Below, piece by piece: positions 23,173 through 34,467 of a DNA stretch of 64,000 bases. Every line of letters starts with the position of its first letter. Positions within the stretch are counted from its first letter, which is position 1. The stretch spans positions 27,140,477-27,204,476 of the forward strand of contig OU964918.1 of NCBI GenBank assembly GCA_918807975.1, in the 5' to 3' direction. The notes beneath the pieces were generated by a model. It searched no databases. It saw only the letters and a list, made by a program, of their open reading frames with translations, and was not told the DNA's origin. The position numbers and the translations under genes are program-made. Origin of the DNA: Aplidium turbinatum. Its lineage: Eukaryota > Chordata > Ascidiacea > Aplousobranchia > Polyclinidae.

Positions 23173-25079
23173 CTGTTTTTATTGTCACAACATTGACGAT
23201 TATTTCGGATTGAACATTATTAGTACTATAGGCCTACGTAGGCTTGCTACTCACGAACTTGTGCTACGTACTACTTATTAACGACTGTAATCTTATTAAC
23301 TGTACTCAAGTCGGCCGATAAACTGACGGATTTGTTAAAGTATGAATTTATAAAGATAGGCCTACTTTTAGTGTTTTTGCTTCGTCCTTTATGCTAGCAG
23401 TTAACAGTTGTTGTTTTTGCATAGATTTTTTTTCCTCACAGCTTACTAACTTACTTTTGTAGGGCGTGATATTTTTTGATGTTACAATGAAACCACAGGA
23501 ATCCACTTTTTTGTTTACATTTTTGCGGAACTTATGCTTATCTTGTTTGCAACGTAATGCGGATGCTTTACATTTGTCACATTAAAAACACGGGAAGCAG
23601 CTGACTCGATGACTAATATAGTCTTTCGCTGCTTCCTGTCTGTTGTTGAATATATTTGTACCGGTTTATATTTGTACCGTATACTATTTTTCGCAGCAGA
23701 CAAAATAAAAGGTTTCTCTCTCTCTCTCTCTCTCTTATGTCACGTTGCGTTATACATCATAACTATACTGTTACGTAACAGATGCTTTTGTTTTAATCGT
23801 CATAAATGAGTTATTTTGTTTGGAAACAAAAATCTAAACTTTTTTCAAAATTTAGTTGCGGAATAATATTGGCAAAAAGGAGCTATCAACTGTTGAGAGA
23901 TTAGATGTATGGGGAGATTAATTTTAATTTCATCTTTAGCTCAGATTTTAGGATACAACAGTACATTCTAAGACTTTTAGAAAAAAAAATTTGAAATTTT
24001 TGTCCAAAGCCCCTTTCCCCCTACCCTGAAAATTATTTTTCGGTTAAAATTCCCTTGTATTGCATTGAAGTCACTTTTTGTTCATGGCATTTGAAGTTTA
24101 AACAGAATTTACTACTGTACCAAGACACTTTAATAATGTTACAAGACAGCCGCAAACAAATTTTCTGGTCTTGTTTAATCGTAAAACACGAAAAAATGAT
24201 CAGTTCAATTTGTGCGCATGACTACGCGCATGCGCAAAAGCGTACTTAAAACACAGATATTTTGTATTGAAGATATGGAGAATAGGCTATCACAGTTAAA
24301 TTGATCCAAGGGTATTGTACAGCTTTTGCCATACAAGTATGCCTTCTTAAGTATCCTACACGTATCATTCTTACAAAAGTGAAACTTTAAATCTTCTTTG
24401 ATGTGTAGGCTAGTCACTGACGAAGCCACACTTGTGTGGCCAAAGCTTCACAATACACTTGAATTTATCGATTGCATGCCGCAGCCTACTCTCTACTTCT
24501 TTGATCAGTATTGATCGCAGTACGCATCCATTTAGATCATCGGTAAATTTAAAAGAAGATTAAAAAGTTGATTCACGAAGTTTTATTTTCGAATTTTGTG
24601 TTAAACTGGCCAAATTAACAAATAAAATAAATATAGCCTAACCATATCCACTTAAAATCTATTTCGAAGCTTTTACAGCCTTTTGCTCTTTCTTATAGTG
24701 CATTAATATTTCTGTAGACTTATATTATTTTTGTGCGAATAGGCAACATGTAAAAATCTGCTCCAGATTAAAGTCCCTGACGATAACATGCTTCTAATAG
24801 GCCTAGCCTATGCAGCCTTTTTTCCCACGATAAAAATAGCCTATTTTGGGGCCGTAAATAATTTTTCGTTCAACAACGTCGGATTTTCCATGGAAATATT
24901 TACCTGGAAATTTTTTTAAAAACTACAGCCATTTAATCACATTATGTGTTGTTACCATAAAATTACTTTTTAAACACTGTGAAAAGTTTAATGACAAGAT
25001 CCTTTGCAGAGATCATGTCCAGGAATAGGCCTAATGTACACTTGGTTTCTCTTATTTGTAGTGATGGTTTCTCCTATTT
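23173..25079. other. Spacer after the LINE, with a CT microsatellite
   Basis: Contains the presumed LINE 3' UTR, a (CT)n run at 23714-23735, and otherwise AT-rich sequence without a supported gene. Frames of up to 74 codons here resemble nothing known. Confidence 0.5.
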
Positions 25080-25084
25080 CTAGA

Positions 25085-28000
25085 TGTCACGATTTCTTTC
25101 TATCTCTTACCAGGAAAAAGACTTGGAAAGGTTCAATGACGTAGTTTAATGGGTCAAACCGAAAAGCAGTCAATTAAATGTCGAATAATTCTACTAGTGA
25201 AATGATAATCTGACTTCTTGAAGAACTTTAACGAACGGCTTCTCAAAGAACTCTAATTTCTGCATCAACTACCAATCCACAACTCATAGCACACCTCTCA
25301 TAATCAACTCATAATAATCATCATAATAATAATCATTACACAAACTACACCACTATTTATATAGTTGGTTGTTCAGTCCAGTAACTTCGAGAAGGTGACG
25401 TAGTGTTGCATCACACGAACTCATCGTCGGTCACGTAGCATTGAGATGTAAACAACAGAAGTCTCTAGAATGTCACGTAGGGCCGAAGGTTGTAGAAAAC
25501 ACGTTACATAATACAGATTTCGTCATCAGAGGTTACTTTAGGTCAATACCCGATAATAACACATCGCTCAAAATTCCATAATGAAAACAACACGCTCGTT
25601 GAAGATACAAAGCAAGCCATCGCGAGGCATTGCACCTTGATTGTGACATACGCCCCCCCTTAGAATATTGTTGTAAACAATATAACAACACAATCAATAC
25701 AAAACACACTACAAAACAATTAATTACTCAATAAAACAGTTCTCATTAGTCCATCGTTGCACGATCTACCAACGATAGCTTTTCTCAAAACAATAGTCAC
25801 GTTTTCTGCGAAAGTTTCCATCGTCCTCAATGGGTTCAATGCATCGGCGAGCAAGATGACCCATCTTCCTACATCGGAAACACCTCCTCTCCGGACAGTC
25901 CTTGGCGAGATGACCTTCTTTATGACAGTTGTAGCAAGCCTTTTCATCAAAAGGGCAGCTCTTGGCTATGTGTCCAATCTCCCCACATCGGTAGCAGTGG
26001 TTGTCACGGCAACGTCTATTTTCCGAATGTCCGCCGTCAGCAACGCACTCCCTGGCGAAGTGTCCTCGTCTACCGCATCTATAGCAAACTCCAAATGGTC
26101 GTCGCCTGCCTCTTCTCCTCGGTTCATCGCGCTCGTAATATCCATCATCGTGAGATCCTTGCTGATTATCTGCAGAACAATCTCGAGCAAAGTGACCATT
26201 CTTGCCACAAGAATAACAAGTAACTTCAGAATTTCTCTCAATAACATTTCCGATTATAAGATCAACTAAAGAGTTTTGTAAACATAACGCTTTCACAGTC
26301 CCACTACAATATGGAGTTTCGATATATATCTTCGCTAACGGTCCTTGAATTGAAGTGTTATTTATCTTTATCACATGGCCAGTTTTTCCCGTTAGTTGAC
26401 TGTCTTTAACCAAATCTCTTCTCACTATTATACCCGTAGAACCAGAATCACGTAAAACTTTTACCTTTTTGTTTCCAACTTTTCCATCCACTACTGGCAG
26501 GTAATCTTCAGCTATTATTTTTCCGCAAACCTCTTCATCCGGTTTCTCCTCCCCAAGCGTGGGTTCAGGAATCATTAACGCACAACCGCATCGATAAACG
26601 TCCGTGTCTTTATCTTTTCCAGACTGATTGGATCGGGAAAACGACTTATCCTTGCATTCCTTCGCTTCGTGTCCTTGCCTATTGCAACGATTGCACCACT
26701 TCTTCGTTTCCTGATGATTTCTGTTAGTCTTCTTCCGGCAGTTAACAGACTTATGACCTAAGCCATTACAATTAAAACAACGTACTTCTCTTGGAACAGC
26801 ACCTCCTTTAGAATTATTTGTTTGCTCCTCGTCATTATCGCATGACAACGTTTCTTCAGTCGACAACTTCTCATCATGAGCAACTAAGTACTGTTCTGCC
26901 ACACTGGCTATTTCTTCTAGAGTCTTTGGACTTCTCTCCATTAGATAAACAGACAGATCTTTTGAACATGAATCTGTGAATTGTTCCTTAACTATAAGGT
27001 TTGCCAATCCGTCCAATGATTGTTCGGCCCCCGAAAGTTCAAACCATTTTAACAAAAGGTTTCTTAAACGTTCAATAAATTGACCTGGGCTTTTGTGTTG
27101 TTCAGGCTTTGCCTCACGGAATCTTTGACGGTATCCATGCTCGGTAAAATTGTATCGCTTTAACAGAGCTAACTTCAATCTGTCGTAATTCATGGCCTCT
27201 TCTTGCGAAAGTCTTGAATATACATCAAGAGCTTGTCCCGATAATAACATGCTTAGCTGGGTAGCCCACGTCGACTTCTCTAATTTGGCTATTGTAGCAT
27301 ATCTTTCAAATCTTAACAAATAACTATCCAACTCATCTTTTTCTTCAACAAATGATGGCAAATCTGGACGTCTAACTTGCGCCACAATAACATCTCGAGC
27401 ATTATCATTAGTAGAATTAGATCGCTCACCAATGTCCAGCTTTTGTCTTTCTAATTCAAGTTTTAACTTTTCCAATTCATATTGCGCTCTTCTTTCTTCA
27501 GCTTCTGCTTCGCGCTGCGCTTGTTTCTCTTCAGCTTCTCGTTGAGCTTGTTTTTCTTCAGCTTTGCGCTGCGTCCGCTTCTCCTCTGCTTCAGCTTCAA
27601 GTTGTGCTCGCTTTTCTTCAGCTTCAAGTTGTGCTCGCTTTTCTTCAGCTTCAAGTTCTGCTTTCCTTATTTCACGAGCAGCTCTTCTATCTTCTCTTTC
27701 GTCAGCTTCTCGCTGAGCTTTTTGGTCCATTATCTTGTGATACTCTTCCATCACAAACTGAGACTTTTCATTACCAGTCAGCCCCATTCGTTCAGCCATG
27801 CTCCCTAAGTCTTCAATCATCTCATGTTTGACAGTATCCGCCATCTTGACATTAATTTATTATTCTTTCAATAAATCTTCGGTATTCTTCGGTTTTTCGG
27901 TTAAATTTTCTCGGTTTATCCCGGACGAGCCCCCAGAATGTCACGATTTCTTTCTATCTCTTACCAGGAAAAAGACTTGGAAAGGTTCAATGACGTAGTT

Positions 28001-28502
28001 TAATGGGTCAAACCGAAAAGCAGTCAATTAAATGTCGAATAATTCTACTAGTGAAATGATAATCTGACTTCTTGAAGAACTTTAACGAACGGCTTCTCAA
28101 ATAACTCTAATTTCTGCATCAACTACCAATCCACAACTCATAGCACACCTCTCATAATCAACTCATAATAATCATCATAATAATAATCATTACACAAACT
28201 ACACCACTATTTATATAGTTGGTTGTTCAGTCCAGTAACTTCGAGAAGGTGACGTAGTGTTGCATCACACGAACTCATCGTCGGTCACGTAGCATTGAGA
28301 TGTAAACAACAGAAGTCTCTAGAATGTCACGTAGGGCCGAAGGTTGTAGAAAACACGTTACATAATACAGATTTCGTCATCAGAGGTTACTTTAGGTCAA
28401 TACCCGATAATAACACATCGCTCAAAATTCCATAATGAAAACAACACGCTCGTTGAAGATACAAAGCAAGCCATCGCGAGGCATTGCACCTTGATTGTGA
28501 CA
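25085..28502 (-). mobile_element. Young non-autonomous Ty3/Gypsy-like LTR element carrying a CNBP-like zinc array
   Basis: Two 564-bp LTRs (25085-25648 and 27939-28502) begin TGTCAC and end GTGACA; I noticed one difference between them. The 5-bp target duplication is ctaga at 25080-25084 and 28503-28507. In the minus orientation an 18-base primer site at 27918-27935 follows the 5' LTR after three bases; it matches the proline-tRNA site known from murine leukaemia virus (TGGGGGCTCGTCCGGGAT). A purine tract with seven Gs lies just before the 3' LTR (25651-25663). The 2.29-kb interior holds one gag-like frame and no reverse transcriptase, RNase H or integrase. It looks structurally whole as a non-autonomous unit and is recent by its LTRs. 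Confidence 0.93.
25766..27844 (-). CDS. Gag-like polyprotein: coiled coil, SCAN-like capsid, zinc knuckles, protease-like, CNBP-like array
   Basis: A 692-residue frame of a fossil LTR element. Residues about 35-135 form a charged coiled coil of repeated EAEEKRAQ units. Residues about 145-330 resemble the Ty3/Gypsy capsid, ending in a SCAN-like stretch (YRQRFREAKPEQHKSPGQF, IVKEQFTDSC). Two CCHC knuckles follow (CFNCNGLGHKSVNC at about 355, CNRCNRQGHEAKEC). A retropepsin-like DSGSTG lies at about 465. Five more knuckles from about 542 to the end (CYSCGKNGHFARDC to CFRCRKMGHLARRC) are spaced as in CNBP, with an arginine/glycine linker (RRRGRRRPFG) between the first and second, where CNBP has its RGG box. 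Where polymerase would normally start, only this array is present. Confidence 0.85.
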   Translation of the reverse strand: MADTVKHEMIEDLGSMAERMGLTGNEKSQFVMEEYHKIMDQKAQREADEREDRRAAREIRKAELEAEEKRAQLEAEEKRAQLEAEAEEKRTQRKAEEKQAQREAEEKQAQREAEAEERRAQYELEKLKLELERQKLDIGERSNSTNDNARDVIVAQVRRPDLPSFVEEKDELDSYLLRFERYATIAKLEKSTWATQLSMLLSGQALDVYSRLSQEEAMNYDRLKLALLKRYNFTEHGYRQRFREAKPEQHKSPGQFIERLRNLLLKWFELSGAEQSLDGLANLIVKEQFTDSCSKDLSVYLMERSPKTLEEIASVAEQYLVAHDEKLSTEETLSCDNDEEQTNNSKGGAVPREVRCFNCNGLGHKSVNCRKKTNRNHQETKKWCNRCNRQGHEAKECKDKSFSRSNQSGKDKDTDVYRCGCALMIPEPTLGEEKPDEEVCGKIIAEDYLPVVDGKVGNKKVKVLRDSGSTGIIVRRDLVKDSQLTGKTGHVIKINNTSIQGPLAKIYIETPYCSGTVKALCLQNSLVDLIIGNVIERNSEVTCYSCGKNGHFARDCSADNQQGSHDDGYYERDEPRRRGRRRPFGVCYRCGRRGHFARECVADGGHSENRRCRDNHCYRCGEIGHIAKSCPFDEKACYNCHKEGHLAKDCPERRCFRCRKMGHLARRCIEPIEDDGNFRRKRDYCFEKSYRW

Positions 28503-28507
28503 CTAGA

Positions 28508-29202
28508 AAAGATAGTAATGGCAATCGCCTACTTGTCATCATGAAACAAGTCAAATGTGCATTTATGGATGTAGGGTCAAGGTAGTCAATATCCATGGCT
28601 GGCTGAGCTACAGATATAGGGTCAAGCTGGCTGGGATTCCACCGGTGTACAGGTTAACCAAAAACCGTGATGCCAAAGCTCTCTATATTTGGCTTTTGGG
28701 TCAAAAAACAATCGGGAGAGCACGATAGATTTCAAGGAAAACCAATTCATTCATTAATGTTGCCTTTTCTTGCCTCGAGTGCAATGCCGTGTATTATAAA
28801 GGAATTTAAGGAAAGACCTTCTGAAAGTTTTGATAGAGCATTCTCAACAACCTAAACAGAAAGTAAATTTTGGCTAATCTTTTTTTTATGGACTGTCCAC
28901 TAGTGAAGTAAAGTCATTGGCATATAAATATGCTACCAAAGTTATAATGCTCTTGGGTTAAAGCAAAGCAGGCTGGAAGTGACATGCTTGTCTTTGAAAA
29001 CACCAGAAGGGAACGGAGCGCTGTCAGCAGAAATTGTCTATCTTGTTAAGCTACAATAATACGCGATAGATTGCTTGACAGACAGTTTTGGATGCTCTGG
29101 GTTATGTCAAAAAAATTGATGTATGTTTCAAATAAACCCGTGAGTGGTCCAACAAACCCCACTTGCGGGGTATGTTGAAACATGTGGTGTATGTCTGATG
29201 TA
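28508..29202. other. Spacer after the LTR element
   Basis: No gene or element recognised. A frame at 28667-28855 has no family likeness. Confidence 0.4.
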
Positions 29203-31293
29203 GCGCCAGCAGACAAACCAAGGGGAGCGACGAGGCAAGAAGTGCCCAGCCTCAGGACAACCTGCAAGTACAAGGACTAACTCAGCATAATAGCTATACG
29301 AAGCGACTACATGAGGAACTGGTCCAACAGTGCAGGAAGCGGCGAACAAGTGACTGCGAACCAGTGACGATCGGTGAGGGAAAGCAAGGAAAGCAGTGCT
29401 TACCTGAGCGAAAACTATGCAAAATATAATGACTGAATTCTAGGTTTAACTTCTTATTATTTTTATCACGTCTATTTTAACTTGAAAATTACTGTATTCG
29501 TGACTAGAATTACTCGTAACGCTTGTGAGTAGTCTAAGTCCTCACCAAACCGCATGCCTTGCCTATAAATGCCAATTAACGCAAACGCTCCTGTCAGAAA
29601 CAACCACTGAGGCTCCAGGGAAGCAACTATCAAACTTGCTTTCCCAAGGTTCAAAAATGTCAAAAAACGCCTTCGTTTTATCCAATCCTCACTCGTTTTG
29701 CAAAACGTCACCAGCTGCTTAGCCAATCAGATGTGTTATGGTGAGACTTGCTTTCCCAGTGACGTCAATGCGTACATTCGCTAAACTAACTCGTCAGAAT
29801 GGTCTCTCGTCACGGTACACAGCACAGCATCATAATGGCGAAAAGATTGTTGCTGTTTTTTGATGTCTCCTCGCCATGTACTTTAGCCTACTAGCTTTCA
29901 TAGTCATGCCTTTGCCCTTTTTACAGCGTTGATATAACGTTACTTCGCCAATGAACGTTCAGGTGCGGATGCAATATTTAGTTCGTTAAGCTTCTATACG
30001 CAGGAGGCAAACTTATCCAGCTTTTTGTACAAATTGCTTGCGGTTGTAATGTTTAGGCCTAAGTGTTAGTTTTTGTAGTGTAGGCCTAACTAAATATCTG
30101 AGAATGAACATTCATGACGAATTAAATATTTAGACAACTATTATTCCATGTCTAACACTGGATTTTGGTCCTGCAACGTTAAAATTAAGATTGTTCGTGA
30201 CTTCTAAACATTAAATGGATGTATGATCACGACATAGGCGAAGCACAATTTGACAGATTTTTACTTTTGATTTGTTTTGGAAATGCTCTCAGAGCGCACC
30301 AAATTGGAAGTGTTTTTCAAAAATTTCTGGGGGGAGGCCCCCAGACTCCCCGCTGGAAGTGTTGCCTTCGGCAACACGCCTTCGGGCTTCGCTCGACGGT
30401 TACGCCCTTCGTGCCTACTACCTTGCTGCAGCATATTTCCAAGTTGCTTTCCCAACGGTTTAAGCCACCGAACGTCACTGCTGCGAACAACATGTCGGTT
30501 ATATGCATGACATGTCGGTGAAGAGTGTGGCTTCACAGCAACGCTTGATGAGACGGACAGTGAAACCTAGAAGATACACATTAAGTACAACCCGCTGAGA
30601 CGACACTCCTGCGAAGACAATCAGCGTATAAGCCCCACCTTAACAAGCAAGTTCCTAACAGTGGCTACAAAGATGAACAACAAGGCGCGACGTGAACAAA
30701 CTGACCTCCGGATGACCAGTGGTCAGACAAGGATTATAACAAGGTACTATGTAAAGGAAGTGTGCTGCGTCGCACGCCTATATGAGGGAAGCGCAGCTCC
30801 TAAAGACAACTACAGAGCAGGGAACTGCTAAACGAGGGAGTGATCAACTGAGGAAATGTATGCAGTTTCAAGTGTTATCCAGGACTAAGAAATGGTTGCA
30901 GTTTTTACGTCATGCCCAGGACGGAGAGCTACTGTAATTAATTCGATAACTGTATGCAAGAACGGTGACTAGCTAAAGAAAGATGGAATGAATGGATGCA
31001 GTTTCACGTCGTGCCCAGGACGGAGAGCCGGTTAAGATAGATCATAGTCTTTCAAGTATGCAGGCGCGACGATGTTCCTACCGGCACGGGAGACGACAGA
31101 ACTGCAATGACGCTCGCCAACGTCCACAAGCGGGGCCCCGAATCGTTGCGCATATCCGCGTTCTACGGTTGGACCAGTTCCTCATGTAGTCGCTTCGTAT
31201 AGCTATTATGCTGAGTCAGTCCCTGTACTTGCAGGTTGTCCTGAGGCTGGGCACTTCTTGCCTCGTCGCTCCCCTTGGTTTGTCTGCTGGCGC
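29203..31293. repeat. Segment bounded by 126-bp inverted repeats
   Basis: Bases 29203-29328 and 31168-31293 are inverted copies of equal length with only a few mismatches (for example acaaggactaact against acagggactgact). Between them lie a hAT fragment at 30272-30410 and GC-rich sequence with a doubled word gcccaggacggagagc at about 30915 and 31012. No target duplication was found, so it may be a transposon with long terminal repeats or two separate inverted copies of a repeat. Confidence 0.65.
30272..30410. mobile_element. Fragment of the CAGTGGCGTAGCC hAT family
   Basis: The sequence gaaatgctctcagagcgcac through ttctggggggaggccc matches the interior of the copies at 8633-9120 and 48918-49426. 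Neither terminal repeat is present, so it is a broken piece. Confidence 0.55.
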
Positions 31294-31567
31294 TGCAGTC
31301 CTGGTCTGGTTTAATTAAAACGTTTGTCCTTTTTTTCACCTTCCCCGTTTAGTTAGAGATTCCCATCCTGCTGTCATGACGCTTTGCTCTCGCGCCGCGG
31401 TGTGTGGCAGTTCGTGCGACTGCTTCACACGGCCGTTGTTCGGACTGTCCCTCCGTTTCGTAGAGAGAGTGCGCTCTGTGCCCTCTGACATGCTTCGTCA
31501 CTTTCCACAACTACTTAGGCTTCGTGTACTGGATGTAGACATTAACTGCTTTCGCAGTGTTAACCTG

Positions 31568-32458
31568 TAACAGCCGTAGCGATTAGATTATCATTGCGTA
31601 GCGTTTAGATTGTGTTTGTCATTGTCAATAAATAATTGTAACCTTCCACATTTTTTGTGTTAATTTAGAAATCATCGTGGCCGGATGTCCGCCGCACGAG
31701 ACCTCTGCTTCAACCAATCGAGAGCCGACCAGCCGCTCCCTGGAAACAGAGGAACTGTTAGCTCTCGCGCCGTGCGGAGGGGATCCGACCCGTCTTGTTG
31801 TCCACCGTGTGTCATTTCTGCGTGATGTATTATGCGATGTATTATGTGATGTTGTACTACGCGTTGTGTACCTCTCCTGCTTCATGTCCTCGCTGCAGAG
31901 AGCTTCACCAGAAGCCAAACGGCCACCCCGTTTGCCTTCTTGCAGGGGTGTCTGTAGCGCTTGCGGCCCTTTTCGTGTTTGCCTTAGTATAATTGCCATT
32001 GTGAAAATTGTACTTGTTAGGAATTTGGAAGGCTAGCTCAAGATTAGGGTGTTTCTTCGGTTTGATTTACATACGTAGTTTTACGTTGTTGCAGCGTTGC
32101 GCATTTGACCATTTGACACATGCTGCATTGCTTGAAGCAATAAGCCCCTTTAAAAATCAATCGTTCAGCGTGAAACACAGTTCAGTTTGTGAGTTCTCAG
32201 TATAGTTTTTTGTCGGCCAGTTGTGTGGTGCCTTATTTTCTCAGTCAGTTTGCCATGGATTCATTTCTTGGAAATCACGATATTAGTTTAATTATGGCTG
32301 TAGTGTAATTTTTATGCTCTGAATTAGTTTAGCTCGTTCTACTTGAATTCAAGGCATTATTTAGCTACAACGTTCCGACGTGGAAGTTCATTCATTTCTT
32401 TGCAATAAATTCATACTCGCAAAAGGAGTAAGGTATTATTCTCAAGATCATCCCCGCT
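31568..32458. other. GC-richer block, possible old LTR of unknown family
   Basis: The block starts TGTAACAG and ends CGCTACA. It contains AATAAAT signals near 31629 and 32405, and is followed after two bases by tggtacccgtga, which could be a primer site. No second LTR, target duplication or coding region was found. It is equally possible that this is unrelated spacer. Confidence 0.2.
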
Positions 32459-32693
32459 ACACGCTGGTACCCGTGATGTTGCTGTAGCAGCTACAGCTAG
32501 GCATGGGCGGATGTTCAGACCACTCGCCGTCCGCTACATCTGAAATAACTAAATTTATAAAAAAAAAAACAATTTGTGGTGAATGTTTTGTGATAAGTTG
32601 CAGAACAGAGCAGTCATTATGCCACACTGGATAAAGTTTTTGAACATCATTTTTGAGTTTTAATTGTTTAAAATTTTTAAAATTTGTTCCGAT

Positions 32694-32740
32694 TAATTGA
32701 TTGATTTTGGTAATCTTTATCCTCGGACTCAGAATAGTAT
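32694..32740 (-). mobile_element. SINE 3'-tail fragment
   Basis: The string aatctttatcctcggactca, preceded by attgattgatt, is the inverted 3' tail of the tRNA-derived SINE family seen at 46396-46700. The rest of the SINE is absent. Confidence 0.6.
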
Positions 32741-32771
32741 ATAATAGTGTATTGGTTGACAGTATCATGCT

Positions 32772-32951
32772 CAGGGGCGTTGACAGGGGGGTCTAGGTGG
32801 TACTTTTGGACCCGGGCCCGGAATATTTAAGGGGCCCGGATTTTAAAAATTCCCCGCGACTTCAAACATAATCAATAACATAGTCGATGAAGGCCGAAGG
32901 GAGCCCGAAAATAAATTGGTACCGGGCCCGAGAAATCCTGTCAACGGCCCT
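32772..32951. mobile_element. 180-bp hAT MITE, CAGGGGCGTTGACAGG family
   Basis: Ends are CAGGGGCGTTGACAGG and CCTGTCAACGGCCCTG. The duplication is atcatgct and gtcatgct (7 of 8). It shares both ends and the gggcccgg-rich subterminal blocks with the 808-bp element at 38158-38965, of which it looks like an internally deleted version. Confidence 0.85.
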
Positions 32952-32959
32952 GGTCATGC

Positions 32960-34070
32960 TGAGTATGAGTGCTTTATAAAAATATGCATAAACTGTTAAT
33001 AATGCATGAGTTTGGTACAACTTTATTTTTCCTTAGGTGAGGGTTTGTCTGCTCGGAAGTTATCTGGAACAGCTGAACCTGGCAAGTGCTTGCAACCTAT
33101 CAGCGCAGGGTCTTCCATCAAACCAAGCTTGAAGTTTGCTGTGCTCATGCTACTGCTGCATTTCAACTGTAAGCCCAAACTATTCTAAAATTAGTTTAGG
33201 TAATTTGAAGATGCAATAGAACTGTAGAACTAAAACTCAGCGTATGGAAATTTTTTAAAACTTTTTTTTACTTAGACTTGAAACTCAAGAGTTTAGTCAG
33301 ATGATTTCACAAAAAATATAAGTTTTTCAAAATCCAATCTTGAAATGGCTTTTCATTTTTTTGTTACAGATGCTTTGTATTCCTGGTAAAGAACAAAGTT
33401 CAATCCTAACAATGTCAATGTGAAATCGAAGTTAGCAGAGATGTAGTTTTCATGTTAAAAACGCGATGTTTGTTGCTAGATCAAGTAACATTGACACAGA
33501 TACGTTAAAAACATATTGGCCTTGTGGCACAGCGGTCAAAGCGCTTTGTCACGTTTTGTAAGTATGTTTTCTTCATAATAACCCTACTCTCGCTTCAGCT
33601 GCAGGTTTTCTGCTTACGCTACTGTTTGAATATATCTAATTGACTTATATAGTATTTTCCAACGATTTGCACAACTTGTGACAAAACACTTGGCTATAGG
33701 GCCCTTCTAATAGTCATGAGATAAATCTAGGAATAAAGAAGTTTAATGGAATTTAATCTAATTAATGTACAGTAGGCTACATGCTGTACCCTACACTGTA
33801 ATGTAATCAAGTTTCACGGGCTGTATCTGCAATAAGTTAATCAAACTGACAAGCAGACATAATCAATAATTCAATCAAATAATGTTCGGTTGTAGCCTAT
33901 AATGTACAGTAGGCTATATGGCCTACTTATACTTTTTATTGTAGCTTTATACTAATTGCGTTCGCTGTATCAAAATAAATTGAATCAAGTAATATATTTA
34001 GTTTTCACTAAAGCAGATCACAACGTTTGTATAAGTTCCTGAATTTAAGTCTGGCAACACTAGGTGACAT
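32960..34070. other. Spacer
   Basis: A faint tRNA-like head (ggccttgtggcacagcggtc) at about 33520 may be a SINE scrap. No gene recognised. Confidence 0.35.
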
Positions 34071-34467
34071 TTGTTGTTAGTGATGCAAGCCGAGCCGCGC
34101 CGCGCAGCGTACGCGGCCGCTTTTGACTTTTTCGCCGCGCGCCGCGCCGCGTGGAAGGTTGAATTGACAAAGCCGCGCCGCTTGCCGCGTATACATTCAA
34201 GAAATTAAACTTTCGTAAACGTAAACTTTTAACTTTTCAAGAAAATCAGTTATGAAACTTCAACTTTAAATTGGAAACACGGATCAGTTTTTTTTTTCCT
34301 TTAACGGAAACCCTAAGCTGGAAAGCTATGCAAATGGCTTGCAGTTGACAGGGTTTTTGGGGCTGGCTTGTGAGGGAAGCTGTACGAGTGTGTTTGGTTA
34401 ATAGCCTAGCTGATAAGCTCTTCTCCCAGTTACCAGGCTATAGGCCTAGCGCAACTACCGCATTAGT

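Noticed and set aside
25757-26269. Plus-strand frame opposite the zinc-knuckle region
   Set aside because: Shadow of the minus-strand gag-like frame.
28667-28855. 62-codon plus-strand frame after the LTR element
   Set aside because: No splice logic or family likeness.
31568-32458. Possible LTR with primer site
   Set aside because: Kept only as a low-confidence feature, because no second LTR, target copies or coding part was found.
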